Source of the DNA: Deltaproteobacteria bacterium
Lineage (GTDB): Bacteria; Myxococcota_A; UBA9160; UBA4427
DNA length: 64,000 bases
Reading direction: 5' to 3'
Assembly (NCBI GenBank): GCA_002719955.1
Contig: PBFW01000037.1
Location: forward strand, 36,781 to 100,780
Shown: one piece after another, positions 35,188-44,459 of the stretch
How the letters are laid out: each line of letters begins with the position of its first letter
How positions within the stretch are numbered: the first letter of the stretch is position 1
Translations under genes and position numbers: made by a program
Notes under the pieces: generated by a model
Told to the model about the DNA's origin: nothing
The model's input: only the letters and a program-made list of their open reading frames with translations
Database searches by the model: none

Positions 35188-35942
35188 ACCTCCGAGGCCC
35201 CTGGTCGCACTCGAATCGCAGTTTCGACACGAGCGAGGGAGCGAATCAGTGCGTTCCTCTTACAACTTCCCTGTAGATTGGTTGTGGGGTTAAAACCCTG
35301 GCCGCACGGGGCCGATAGCTTCCCGATCTCGCGATGTGATTCGCGTCACGACTCTCACGGAGCGCCCGACGCGTCAGTTTGCTCTTGCGATCGCTTGTGT
35401 CTCGACATTCGCCGTGGCCCAGCATGTGTTGGCGATCGCGCCGGACTCGGTGGGGCACGTGGGAGAGGCCCTCATCGCCGCCGAGGACTGGGAGTCGCCT
35501 CGCTTCGTCGTGTCACAGCCCCATTCGTGGAGCGGGTCCCCGCGCCTGGAACCCGCGGCCTTCTTGTCGCCGGCCTGGCCGGGCTGACCGGAGCGGGGGG
35601 GCGCCGATCTGAACGAAAGCGGGTCACGCCCTAGTGCTTCATGTCGTGGCCTCGGGAGGATTCGGCAGGTCCCACTCGGGTTGCTCCGGGTTGCCCCCAG
35701 AGCGCGCATCCCGCACACTGCCTCGATCGCCCGTTCGGCAGCTCGATCGCGGACCGGAATCCCCGGAGGCGCTCGGCTCCCGTGCTCCTGCGTGGCGGGA
35801 TCTCCTGAGCCGTGTTGCATCTGTCTTTTTCTGGTGCCGGAGTTTTTCTCGGCGCTTTCTTCGCGATCGAGCCCGTCGCTCTCGATCCGATCGTGTCGGC
35901 GACCGTCGGAGATGACGTTGGTGTGGGCGGGGAGTGTCGGCG
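35188..35942. other. Largely non-coding stretch upstream of the exporter operon
   Basis: About 750 bases hold no gene I can identify with confidence. Two short plus-strand frames are listed separately (35336-35587 and 35812-35946). The rest contains several short frames without motifs, a GC-rich segment with G and C runs around 35590-35700, and no clear promoter or riboswitch. It follows the remnant at 34962 and may be decayed coding sequence. Confidence 0.4.
35336..35587 (+). CDS. Possible short exported protein, unknown
   Basis: The frame opens at GTG 35336 with a plausible signal peptide (QFALAIACVSTFAVAQHVLA, cleavage near VLA) and 50 further residues, ending SPRLEPAAFLSPAWPG before TGA 35585-35587. 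The second half is less convincing, and the gene could be the truncated front of a longer exported protein. There is no strong ribosome-binding site and no recognisable family. Confidence 0.25.
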   Translation: MIRVTTLTERPTRQFALAIACVSTFAVAQHVLAIAPDSVGHVGEALIAAEDWESPRFVVSQPHSWSGSPRLEPAAFLSPAWPG

Positions 35943-35946
35943 ATGA
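35812..35946 (+). CDS. Possible 44-residue leader ORF overlapping the adaptor start
   Basis: GTG 35812 opens a short hydrophobic-then-acidic peptide (SGAGVFLGAFFAIEPVALDP...) whose TGA at 35944-35946 overlaps the ATG of the adaptor gene (ATGA). The overlap would permit coupling. There is no clear ribosome-binding site, so this may be the tail of a lost gene or chance. Confidence 0.2.
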   Translation: MLHLSFSGAGVFLGAFFAIEPVALDPIVSATVGDDVGVGGECRR

Positions 35947-37325
35947 CGATCGAGCCGGTTTCGCCCCAGCCCCGGGACCCAGACGGGGGACGTTCCGACA
36001 GCCAGGCGAGTCAACGCATGGAGGCTCTGCGAGGTGCCGGGGGCCAGCGCCGATCGTGGCTTCGTTGGCTGCTCCCCTTGGTCGCCATCGTGGTGGGGCT
36101 CGCTATCTATGCGGCGCTCGTCGTCACGAAGGACGAACCCCAGACCCGTGATCTGGTCCCCCCGTCTCCGCTCGTACGCGTGCGATCCGTGGTCCCCGAG
36201 GATCTACGCCTCACCGTCCTGGCGCGTGGCACCGTCGCCCCACGAACCGAGAGCGATCTCGTGTCCGAGGTGCGTGGACGCGTGGTCTGGGTCTCACCGG
36301 ACCTCGTCGTGGGCGGGCTCTTCGAGGCGAACGATGATCTGTTGCGTCTCGACGAGCGGGAATATCGGATCGCGCGGGACCGCGCGCGGGCCAACGTGAC
36401 GCTCCGTGAGAGCGAGGCGCGACTCGCCTCGTCGGAGGCGGAGCGCCGCCGCCGACTCGAACAGCGTGGCGCCGCCAGCGCGTCCGATCTCGAGCAGTTC
36501 GAAAATCGGGAACTCGTGGCTTCGGCTTCGCTCGCCGAGGCGCGCGCCTCCCTCGAGCAAGCCGAACTCGATTTCGAACGCACGGTCGTTCGCGCGCCCT
36601 TCTCGGGGCGGGTCCGTGAGCGGAGCGTGGATGTCGGTCGTTTCGTGTCGCCGGGGACCAAGTTGGGGCGGATCTTTGCCGTCGATTACGCCGAGGTTCG
36701 GCTGCCCATCCAGACAGACGACCTCGCCTTCCTCGATGTCGAACTCATGGGGCCGGGAATGGATCCCGTCAAGGGGGCTCGGATCACCCTGAGGGGCCGG
36801 CTCGGCGGGCGGGAATTGGTGTGGCCGGCGCGATTGGATCGTGCGGAGGCCGCGATCGACGAGCAGACCCGCATGCTCCACATCGTGGCACGTGTCGAGG
36901 ATCCCTATGCGTTGGGCACGATCGAGGGGCCAGCGCCGGGAACTGCCGGCGGATCGAGGGTGCCGCTCCCATCCGGCCTCTTCGTGACGGCGGAAATCGA
37001 GGGGCGAGCGGTCCGCAGCGTATTCGTGTTGCCCCCGATGGCTCTGCGCGACGGAAATCGCGTCTTCGTGGCCGAGTCGGTGGAGGAGCCGGAGGCGCTC
37101 GGCGGGTCGCATGCGCTCAACGGGGCACGGACGCTTGATGGGCCGCGGGCACGAGTGGGTCGTGGGGGCCGACTCAGCGTGCGCGAGGTATCGGTCCTGC
37201 GTCGTGATCGGGATCGGGTCGTGATCGATGGGGGGCTCGAAGCGGGAGACTTAGTCGTGATCTCGCCGCTGCGGATCCATTCCGATGGAATGTTGTTGCG
37301 CCTCGTCGAGGCCGGCGATTCATGA
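35943..37325 (+). CDS. RND efflux periplasmic adaptor (membrane fusion protein)
   Basis: This 460-residue HlyD/AcrA-type adaptor links an inner-membrane RND pump to an outer-membrane channel. A single N-terminal anchor (WLLPLVAIVVGLAIYAAL, about 43-60) is followed by the beta-barrel/lipoyl half-motif VLARGTVAPRTESDLVSEVRGRVV. An alpha-helical hairpin (RARANVTLRESEARLASSEAERRR...) and the returning lipoyl strand FERTVVRAPFSGRVRERSVDVG complete this part. The barrel and membrane-proximal domains follow. ATG 35943 is used. The stop overlaps the permease ATG (ATGA), so both are made together. No TolC-type gene is near. Confidence 0.9.
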   Translation: MTIEPVSPQPRDPDGGRSDSQASQRMEALRGAGGQRRSWLRWLLPLVAIVVGLAIYAALVVTKDEPQTRDLVPPSPLVRVRSVVPEDLRLTVLARGTVAPRTESDLVSEVRGRVVWVSPDLVVGGLFEANDDLLRLDEREYRIARDRARANVTLRESEARLASSEAERRRRLEQRGAASASDLEQFENRELVASASLAEARASLEQAELDFERTVVRAPFSGRVRERSVDVGRFVSPGTKLGRIFAVDYAEVRLPIQTDDLAFLDVELMGPGMDPVKGARITLRGRLGGRELVWPARLDRAEAAIDEQTRMLHIVARVEDPYALGTIEGPAPGTAGGSRVPLPSGLFVTAEIEGRAVRSVFVLPPMALRDGNRVFVAESVEEPEALGGSHALNGARTLDGPRARVGRGGRLSVREVSVLRRDRDRVVIDGGLEAGDLVVISPLRIHSDGMLLRLVEAGDS

Positions 37326-40300
37326 ATCGCGCGATTTCTTGGTTCGCTGAGAATCGTGTTGCCGCGAACCTGTTGATGGCTGCGATCCTGATCGGTGGTC
37401 TGATGACCGCGCCGCGCATCAAACAGACGATCATGCCCGACTTCGACTTCGACTACGTCTCGGTCACCGTCGTCTACCCCGGTGCATCGCCGGAAGAGAT
37501 CGAGAAGTCGGTCACTATCCGTGTCGAAGAGGAGATCGAGGACGTCGAGGGAATCGAGGAGCTCACCTCCTCGGCAAACGAGGGCGCGACGAATCTGATG
37601 ATCGAGCTGGCCTCGGGCTCGGAACTCGCGAAAGCCCTCGATGAAATCGAGAGTCGGGTCGACGGGATCACGACCTTTCCCGAGGAGATCGAGGAACCGA
37701 TCGTCTCGGAACTCCAGATGCGGATGGGCGTCATGGACATCGCGATCCACGGCCCACTCGACGAGAAGAGCCTGACATCACTCGGTCAGCGCGTCCGGGA
37801 CGAGATTGCGCGTCTGCCCGGTGTCTCCCAGGTCGATCTTGCCGCGACACGCCCCTACGAGATCTCGATCGAAGTTTCGGAGGGCGCGCTGCAGAGCTAC
37901 GGCCTGCGTTTCGACGACGTCGTGGCCGCGATCCGGCGGACCTCGATCGACATGCCCGGTGGCACGGTTCGAACGGATGCGGGCGAGATCCTCCTGCGCA
38001 CCGACAACCAGGCCTATTGGGGCGGCGATTTTGAGGCGATCCCGCTCGTCACCCGCGACGACGGAACGCGGATCACCGTTGGGCAGGTGGCGCGGGTCGT
38101 CGACGGCTTCGAAGAGAACGTCAAGACCACTCGCTTCGATGGGGAGCGGGCGGTTTTCGTGCAGGTCTACCGGGTCGGGGAGCAGCAGGCCCTGGCCGTC
38201 GCTGCCAAGGTCCACACCTATCTGGAGGAGGCGCGTCTGAAATTGCCCGCAGGGGCCAAGCTGACGGTCTGGGACGACGATTCGAAATATCTCGGTGAAC
38301 GAATCGACATGATGCTCAACAACGCGCGCATGGGGTTCTTCCTCGTGATCGGGCTGCTCGCGCTTTTCCTGAAATTCCGCGTCGCGTTCTGGGTTGCGAT
38401 GGGGTTGCCGGTCTCGGTCGCGGGCGCGCTCATGGTCATGCCCAGCATCGGAATCGATATCAACATCCTGACGGTCTTCGCCTTCATCATGGCGCTCGGC
38501 ATCCTCGTCGACGACGCCATCGTGACGGGCGAGAATATCTTCACGCATCAGGAGGCGACACCGGGCGATCCGATGGGCGCGGCGATTCGCGGGACCCAGG
38601 AGGTTGCGACCCCCGTCGTCTTCGGGGTCCTGACCACGATCGCGGCGTTTGCCCCTTTCGCGCTGATCGAGGGCGACGCGCAGTTCATGGCGAGATCGAT
38701 GGGTGGAGTGATGTGTGTCGCACTCCTTTTCTCACTGATCGAATCGAAGCTCGTCCTGCCTTCGCATCTCGCCCACGGTTCGGGCGTCGGGCAGGAACCG
38801 AGATTTCCCGTTTCGAAGGCCTGGGCGCGGGTTCAGGCTCGCATCAACCGCGGGCTCGAGTGGTTTCTGGAAAACGCCTATCGACCCGCCGTCCAGAACG
38901 CTGTCGAGTGGCGTTATTTGACGGTTGCGATCGCCGCGGCCGTATTGATGGTCGCGCTCGGGCTGGTTGCGGGCGGGCGAGTGAAATCGGTGATGATGCC
39001 CTCGAGCGAAGCGGACAACGTCTATGCGCGGATCACGATGCCGCTCGGGACGCCTGCGCACGAGACCGAGGATGCCGTCGCGAGGGTCAATGCGGCCCTC
39101 GACCAATTGCGCGACGAACTCGCGGGGCGCGTCCGCCCCGGTGATCCGCCGATCGTGCGGCACGTTCTCTCGATGGTCGGGGCGCATCGCGGTACGAGTC
39201 CGACGGATCGCCCCGGGACGATCGGCCAACCCCATCTCGGGCAGGTGACGGTCGAACTCAGCCCGTCTGAGCAACGCGAGATCGGCGCCAAGGAGATCGC
39301 GAATCGCTGGCGGGCGTTGGCGGGGGCGATTCCGGGCGCTGAGGAACTCACGTATACCGGGCAGAGACGAAGCTTTGGCGATCCGATCGCGATCGAGCTG
39401 CGGGGCGATGACATCGAGCAGTTGAAGGCGGCGGCGGGTGATCTGACGGCCGCCCTCGCGCGCTATCCCGGTGTGAGTGATATCCGGGACTCCCACCGCG
39501 ACGGTAAGCAGGAACTCCAGATTTCGATCCGACCCGAGGCGGAGAGTCTGGGATTGTCGGTCCAGGACGTAGGTCGGCAGGTTCGCCAGGCCTTCTACGG
39601 TGCCGAGGTTCAGAGGATCCAGCGCGGGCCGGACGAGGTCAAGGTGATGGTTCGTTATCCCGCCGAGGAGCGTCGCTCCCTTCGTGATGTCGAGACGCTC
39701 CGGGTGCGGCTGCCGGATGGGCGCGCGGTTCCCTTTCCCTCGGTGGCGAGTGCGGAGTTGGGTCGAGGAGCGGCTTCACTTCGCCGAATCAACGGCGAAC
39801 GTCGCGTCGAGGTGACGGCGGATCTCGATGAGTTGCAAGCCAACGCGGTCGAGATCGCCGAGGCGATCGCGAGAGACGTCATGCCGGAGATCGTCGCGCA
39901 ATATCCATCCGTCAGCTGGGGATTCGAAGGGGAGCAGAAGGAGCGGATGGAGGCGATGGGCAGCTTGAAGATCGCAGCGATCGTCGCTGTGCTCTCGATC
40001 TTCACGCTGATTGCCGTTCCGCTGCGCTCCTACACGCAGGCGATCGTGATCGTGCTGACGGTGCCCTTCGGCTATGTCGGAGCGGTCTTTGGTCATTGGG
40101 TCATGAACTATCATATGAGCTTCCTCTCGATGATCGGAATCATGGCGTGCGCAGGGGTCGTCGTGAATGACAGCCTCGTTCTCGTATCTTTCATGAATCG
40201 CATGCGGGACCAGGGACATGGTGTGCGAGCGTCTGCGGTTCTGGCTGGCGGTCGCCGCTTCCGTCCGATCATGCTGACCTCGGCGACGACCTTTGCGGGC

Positions 40301-40516
40301 CTGCTCCCCGTCATGCTGGAGCAATCCACCCAGGCCCAATTCGTGATCCCGATGGCGATCTCCCTCGGCTTCGGGGTGCTCGTCGCGACCTTCTTCACGC
40401 TGCTGATGATCCCCGCCGCGATGGTCATCGTCGAAGACGCGAAGGAGGCCTGGGCCCGGACGCTCCGGCGACTGATGGTGTCGCTCGGCGGGCTGGACCT
40501 TCCCGAGCTTCCCTGA
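37322..40516 (+). CDS. RND-family efflux permease (AcrB/HAE-like)
   Basis: This 1064-residue inner-membrane proton antiporter has twelve membrane helices, two large periplasmic loops and internal duplication. It starts with ISWFAENRVAANLLMAAILIGG and has the PDFDFDYVSVTVVYPGASPEEIE porter motif. Helix 4 carries the proton-relay acidic pair (GILVDDAIVTGENIF), and GVVVNDSLVLVSFMN is the helix-10 counterpart. The frame is uninterrupted over 3.2 kb. The sequence features fit the HAE-like subgroup for hydrophobic or lipid-like substrates rather than metal exporters (no Met-rich channel); actual substrate unknown. It is co-translated with the adaptor. Confidence 0.93.
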   Translation: MNRAISWFAENRVAANLLMAAILIGGLMTAPRIKQTIMPDFDFDYVSVTVVYPGASPEEIEKSVTIRVEEEIEDVEGIEELTSSANEGATNLMIELASGSELAKALDEIESRVDGITTFPEEIEEPIVSELQMRMGVMDIAIHGPLDEKSLTSLGQRVRDEIARLPGVSQVDLAATRPYEISIEVSEGALQSYGLRFDDVVAAIRRTSIDMPGGTVRTDAGEILLRTDNQAYWGGDFEAIPLVTRDDGTRITVGQVARVVDGFEENVKTTRFDGERAVFVQVYRVGEQQALAVAAKVHTYLEEARLKLPAGAKLTVWDDDSKYLGERIDMMLNNARMGFFLVIGLLALFLKFRVAFWVAMGLPVSVAGALMVMPSIGIDINILTVFAFIMALGILVDDAIVTGENIFTHQEATPGDPMGAAIRGTQEVATPVVFGVLTTIAAFAPFALIEGDAQFMARSMGGVMCVALLFSLIESKLVLPSHLAHGSGVGQEPRFPVSKAWARVQARINRGLEWFLENAYRPAVQNAVEWRYLTVAIAAAVLMVALGLVAGGRVKSVMMPSSEADNVYARITMPLGTPAHETEDAVARVNAALDQLRDELAGRVRPGDPPIVRHVLSMVGAHRGTSPTDRPGTIGQPHLGQVTVELSPSEQREIGAKEIANRWRALAGAIPGAEELTYTGQRRSFGDPIAIELRGDDIEQLKAAAGDLTAALARYPGVSDIRDSHRDGKQELQISIRPEAESLGLSVQDVGRQVRQAFYGAEVQRIQRGPDEVKVMVRYPAEERRSLRDVETLRVRLPDGRAVPFPSVASAELGRGAASLRRINGERRVEVTADLDELQANAVEIAEAIARDVMPEIVAQYPSVSWGFEGEQKERMEAMGSLKIAAIVAVLSIFTLIAVPLRSYTQAIVIVLTVPFGYVGAVFGHWVMNYHMSFLSMIGIMACAGVVVNDSLVLVSFMNRMRDQGHGVRASAVLAGGRRFRPIMLTSATTFAGLLPVMLEQSTQAQFVIPMAISLGFGVLVATFFTLLMIPAAMVIVEDAKEAWARTLRRLMVSLGGLDLPELP

Positions 40517-40587
40517 TCCGCTCAAGATTGCGTGTGAAAGGCCAATTCATTGCGGAGGAGGCTCTCTCCTAGAACGGAGCTTGACAC

Positions 40588-41349
40588 GTGCTCGTTCCGA
40601 TCGCGATCGTGGCAGCGGTGTTCCTGGCGCTGAGTTTTTGGCTCTTCCGGACGCTGCCGGGGACGTCTGGAGCCGAGGGTTGGCTTGCGGGATTCTTTCT
40701 CTTGGCCGCCTTCTCGATGCCGCTGTGGGTCTGGCAGACCCAGGATCAGCCGGTCCTCGGCGATTTCGAGTCCATGCTCGTTCTCGTCAGCCACGGTTTG
40801 ATGAGCGCGGTCATGTGTTCCTACACGCTCTTCATCGGCCGCATGTTTCGCCCCGACTCGAGTTGGGCCAGATGGGTGACGGCCTTCCTGGTCGGGGTAG
40901 AGATCCTCGCCCCCCTCGCGCTCGTCTTCTTCGGCGGTGACCGCGACGAGCCGCACCCCATCGTTCTGGTCGTGGGTACTGCGTGCGCGCTGCCCTTCGT
41001 CTGGGGTTTTGCCGAGACGTACCACGACTACGCTCGGATGAAGAGGCGCGTCGTGCTGGGCCTTTGCGATCCGGTCGTCGGCAACCGCTTTGCGCTCGCC
41101 ACCATCTGGAATGGGGCGCTCCTGGTCTTGCCCATCGCCCTCGTCCCGTTGCGTTCCTGAGCTGTCTGCGGAACCGAGAGCGGTCGGATGATGGGCGAGA
41201 GCGGGATCTCGCACCTGATTCTCACGATCGCTCGGGTGGTGTTGTTGGGTCTCGCGGGATCCGCGGTGGGGTCGGTGTGGCTGAGTTTCTTTCCGTCGCC
41301 CGCCTGGATCCAACGGTCGCAATGCCGCGCGGAGACCGCCGCCAGCTGA
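40588..41349 (+). pseudogene. Seven-helix membrane protein interrupted by an in-frame TGA
   Basis: From GTG 40588 (ACGGAGC at 8 bases) 190 residues encode about six hydrophobic segments (VPIAIVAAVFLALSFWLF, VEILAPLALVFFGG, ATIWNGALLVLPIALVPL) up to TGA 41158-41160. The same phase reopens at once and runs to TGA 41347-41349, with ATG 41188 and a further clear membrane helix (ILTIARVVLLGLAGSAVGSVWLSFF). The intervening residues look coding. This suggests one roughly 253-residue seven-helix protein with a nonsense codon, or two adjacent small proteins. I do not recognise the family. Confidence 0.5.
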
Positions 41350-41409
41350 TCGCCGCTACCCTGGGTGTGCGCTGGGTGTCGGCGTCGATCGAGGGATGGG
41401 GGCTGGTGG

Positions 41410-42261
41410 GTGAATTCCCAATTCGAGCAGAGGAACGAGGCCTCCGTCGCGGGCGGTGAGTCCCCGAGCGGATCGGTGGGTGTCACACGGGTCGTCGTCG
41501 ATCCCGCAGTCGCCACGTGGAAGCTCGTTCGGACACTCGGTCTGGAGAGCGCGGTCGGGAATGTCGAAGAGGCCTTCCTTGTCGGCGAATACCAGGGTGC
41601 GCTGGATCTTCGTCCACCCGGAGAGCATGGACGCCGCGGCATTCGGGCTGACTTTCCTCCGGATCGGAGGCCCCCCGATCGGAACGGGCCTCCCGGCGGT
41701 AGGCAAGCCGTGGGTGGGATGCGGAACCCGCTGGTGCGGGCCTTCGGAAAGCGGGTCGATGGGATCCTCGACCTGACGGCCGGCCTTGGGGGCGACGCCT
41801 TTCGGTTGGCCCAGGCGGGCCATCGGGTGCGGGGGTACGAGAGGAACGCGGCGATCTATGCCGTCCTCGCCAGTGGATGGGAGCGTGCGCTGAGGCTCGG
41901 AGCGGTTCCCCCGCTGATCGCCGAGCGACTCAACTTTTTTCACGGCGAGGGCGGAGACCAGATCGGATCGCTCGACCGGGCCAATCTCGGCGTCTACGTC
42001 GATCCGATGTACCCGCCGCCGCGGCGCCGAAGCGCCAAGCCCCGCCGCGAACTCCAGGTCCTGCGCGCCCTTCTGGGGGGACAAGTCGACGCCGTAAGTC
42101 TCGTCGAACGCGCGCGCGAGAAGGCGGCGCGGGTTGTCGTCAAACGCCCCCATCATGCGGATCCCCTCGTGGTTGGGGCGAATTTCGAAATCGAGACGAA
42201 GCTCGTTCGCTTCGATGTCTACGTGAATCCGGAACGCATGGAGGCGGTTTCGAGTGAGTGA
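41410..42261 (+). CDS. RsmJ-like class I SAM-dependent methyltransferase
   Basis: About 283 residues from GTG 41410 (the frame opens at 41365, a less likely start). The core has ILDLTAGLGGDAFRLAQAGH as the SAM-binding motif I, VRGYERNAAIYAVLASG, then GVYVDPMYPPPRRRSAKPRRE, the catalytic DP-x-Y-PP motif, and RVVVKRPHHADPL. All are characteristic of RsmJ, which methylates G1516 (N2) of 16S rRNA. The first 100 residues are longer than in E. coli RsmJ and Pro/Arg-rich. It overlaps rsmE by eight bases, consistent with a shared rRNA-modification role. Confidence 0.78.
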   Translation: MNSQFEQRNEASVAGGESPSGSVGVTRVVVDPAVATWKLVRTLGLESAVGNVEEAFLVGEYQGALDLRPPGEHGRRGIRADFPPDRRPPDRNGPPGGRQAVGGMRNPLVRAFGKRVDGILDLTAGLGGDAFRLAQAGHRVRGYERNAAIYAVLASGWERALRLGAVPPLIAERLNFFHGEGGDQIGSLDRANLGVYVDPMYPPPRRRSAKPRRELQVLRALLGGQVDAVSLVERAREKAARVVVKRPHHADPLVVGANFEIETKLVRFDVYVNPERMEAVSSE

Positions 42262-42943
42262 ACTCTGGGCCCATGTCGAAGAGGTCGACTCGATCGGTGC
42301 GGTCTCGCTATCCGCGGAAGAGGCGCGTCACGTCGCGACGCGGCGATTGCGAGTGGGCAGTGAGATCGTGCTCTTTGACGGTCGCGGGCGGGTGGCGGGC
42401 GCACGCCTTCGATCGATCGCTCGGCGCGAGACGGTGGTCGAGATCGAAGAGGTCCGCGAGGTGCCGAGGCCGGACTCGGGCTTCGTCTTGGCGAGTGCGA
42501 TTCCGAAGGGCGACCGGCTATCGACAATGCTCCAGATGCTCTCTCAGTTGGGGATTGGAACCTGGCAGCCGCTCGTTCTCGATGATTCCGCCGTGCGAAG
42601 GCTAGACCCGGGTGCTTCCCGTCTGCGTCGCATCCTGATCGAGAGCTGTAAGGTGGCCCGTCGAGCGTGGTCCTTGGACGTGCGCGCACCGATCGATCTG
42701 GGGGTCGCTCTGGATTCTACGGTGGGTCCGATCTTCTTCGGAGATCGGGAGGGCGAGGGCGGTCCTCTCGATTCCGAGGCGACGCTTCTGCTGATCGGCC
42801 CCGAGGCCGGATTCAGCGAAGCGGAACACCGTCGCCTCCTCGAGGCGGGTGCCCTTCCGCGATCCTTTGCGACGCATAACCTCCGCATAGAAACGGCCGC
42901 GATCGCGGGCGCGGTCGCACACCAGATCGCGAGGCAGACCTGA
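42254..42943 (+). CDS. rsmE: 16S rRNA (uracil1498-N3)-methyltransferase
   Basis: This 229-residue SPOUT enzyme methylates U1498 of 16S rRNA. The N-terminal PUA-like part has [24 protein letters not shown]. The knotted SAM domain has [21 protein letters not shown], then [22 protein letters not shown] and [17 protein letters not shown], which form the trefoil-knot cofactor pocket. GTG 42254 lies within the end of the preceding methyltransferase (GTGAGTGA), and the stop overlaps the next ATG (TGATG), so three genes are translationally linked. Length matches the family (about 240). Confidence 0.93.
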   Translation: MSELWAHVEEVDSIGAVSLSAEEARHVATRRLRVGSEIVLFDGRGRVAGARLRSIARRETVVEIEEVREVPRPDSGFVLASAIPKGDRLSTMLQMLSQLGIGTWQPLVLDDSAVRRLDPGASRLRRILIESCKVARRAWSLDVRAPIDLGVALDSTVGPIFFGDREGEGGPLDSEATLLLIGPEAGFSEAEHRRLLEAGALPRSFATHNLRIETAAIAGAVAHQIARQT

Positions 42944-44298
42944 TGGATCGAGACGATCTCCTCGAGCGAATCCTGCGTGCGCCGGTCTACGACGTGGCGG
43001 TCGAGACGCCCCTCGATTCGGCTCAGCTCCTCTCGGAGCGCCTGGACAACCGCGTCTGGATCAAGCGTGAGGATCTGCAGCCGGTCTTCTCCTTCCAGCT
43101 GAGGGGGCCTACAACAAGATCGGCCAACTGAACGACGCGGAGCGAGCCGTCGGGGTCGCCGCCGCCTCCGCCGGCAATCATGCCCAGGGCGTGGCGCTGG
43201 CTGCCTCGCGGCTCGGGGTCCATTCGCGGGTCGTGATGCCACGGACGACGCCTCGCAGCAAGGTCGAGGCGGTCGAGCGATTCGGTGGAGAGGCCGTGCT
43301 CGAAGGCGATAGCTATGACGAGGCGCTGGTCCTCGCGCGACGGATCCGCGAGGAGGATGGGCGTGTTTTCGTCCACGTGTACGATGATTCGGATGTGATC
43401 GCGGGGCAGGGCACGGTTGCGGTGGAGGTCCTGCGCCAACATCGCGGTTCCCTGGACGCGATCTTCGTTCCGGTCGGCGGTGCTGGGCTGGTCGCCGGAA
43501 CGGTTGCGTACGTCTAGCGGATCTCACCCGAAACCAAGGTGATTGGAGTGGAGCCGGACGACGCGGCCTGTCTGGCGCGCGCGCTCGCGGAGGGAGAGCG
43601 CGTCGATTGCGGAGCCGGCAGGAGCCCTTTCGATCGCGGGTCCGAAACGCTGGGTGGCGCGCGAAGGCGTTCGTGGAGCAGAACTGGTCGCGGTCGATAG
43701 CGGCGCGAATATGAATTTCGATCGATTGCGCCATATGGCCGAGCGCGCACAGATCGGTGAGAACCGGGAGGCCTTGCTCGCCGTCACGATTCCCGACCGC
43801 CTCGGCGTCTTTCAGGATCTGTGCCTCGCACTCGGGGATCACCCTGTCACCGAGTCCAACTGCCGCTACAGCAGTTCGGATGCGGCACATGTTTTCATTG
43901 GGGTCGGTCTCTCCGGGGCAGCAATGGAACGCGAGCGGATGATGGAGGGGTTGCGTCGTGCTGACTTCACTGTCGTCGATATGAGTGGGAACGAGATGGC
44001 CAAGATTCACGTTCGTTTCATGGTCGGCGGTCGCGCGACGCGAAGGGGCGAACGTCTGTTTCGCTTCGAGTTCCCCGAGCGCCGCGGTGCCCTAGCACGA
44101 TTCCTCGAGCGCGTGAGCGGGCGTCGGAATATCAGCCTCTTCCATTACCGGAATCACGGTGCGGCGTTCGGTCTGGTGCTGGCGGGCCTCGAAGTCCCCG
44201 CCACGGACTCACACGAGTTGGAGCAATTCCTCGAAGACCTCGGATTTCCCTGGGTCGATGAGACCGAGAACCCGGCGACCGGTCTGTTTCTGGTCTAG
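42943..44298 (+). pseudogene. ilvA: Threonine dehydratase (IlvA), multiply disrupted
   Basis: IlvA is a PLP enzyme converting threonine to 2-oxobutanoate for isoleucine synthesis. Recognisable pieces are [63 protein letters not shown] and two C-terminal ACT-like regulatory domains (AVTIPDRLGVFQDLC; FRFEFPERRGALARFLE). There are three lesions. A one-base loss in the G-run at about 43105 shifts the frame just before the expected FKLRGAYNK lysine region. An in-frame TAG at 43515-43517 stands where VKRISPETK is expected. A loss of about 55-60 codons plus frame change occurs near 43605, between GERVD and SIAEPAG. If the sequence is correct, the gene cannot make a functional enzyme. Confidence 0.85.
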
Positions 44299-44459
44299 GG
44301 GAATCGGAGAATGGCCACCCCGATCTCTGATGCGAAGAACGCAGGGCAACGCCTCATGGTCGCAGCGACGATCGTGAACGCCCGCATCGCGGGACGCTGT
44401 GTCGTGCAGTCGCGCTAGAGTGGATCTGCCGAGAGCGGTTCGAGACAAGGAGTGAAGGA

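Noticed and set aside
35160..35240. A tRNA-like T-arm (GGTTCAAGACC) on the minus strand
   Set aside because: The flanking stem pairs only imperfectly, and no acceptor, D or anticodon arms can be built around it.
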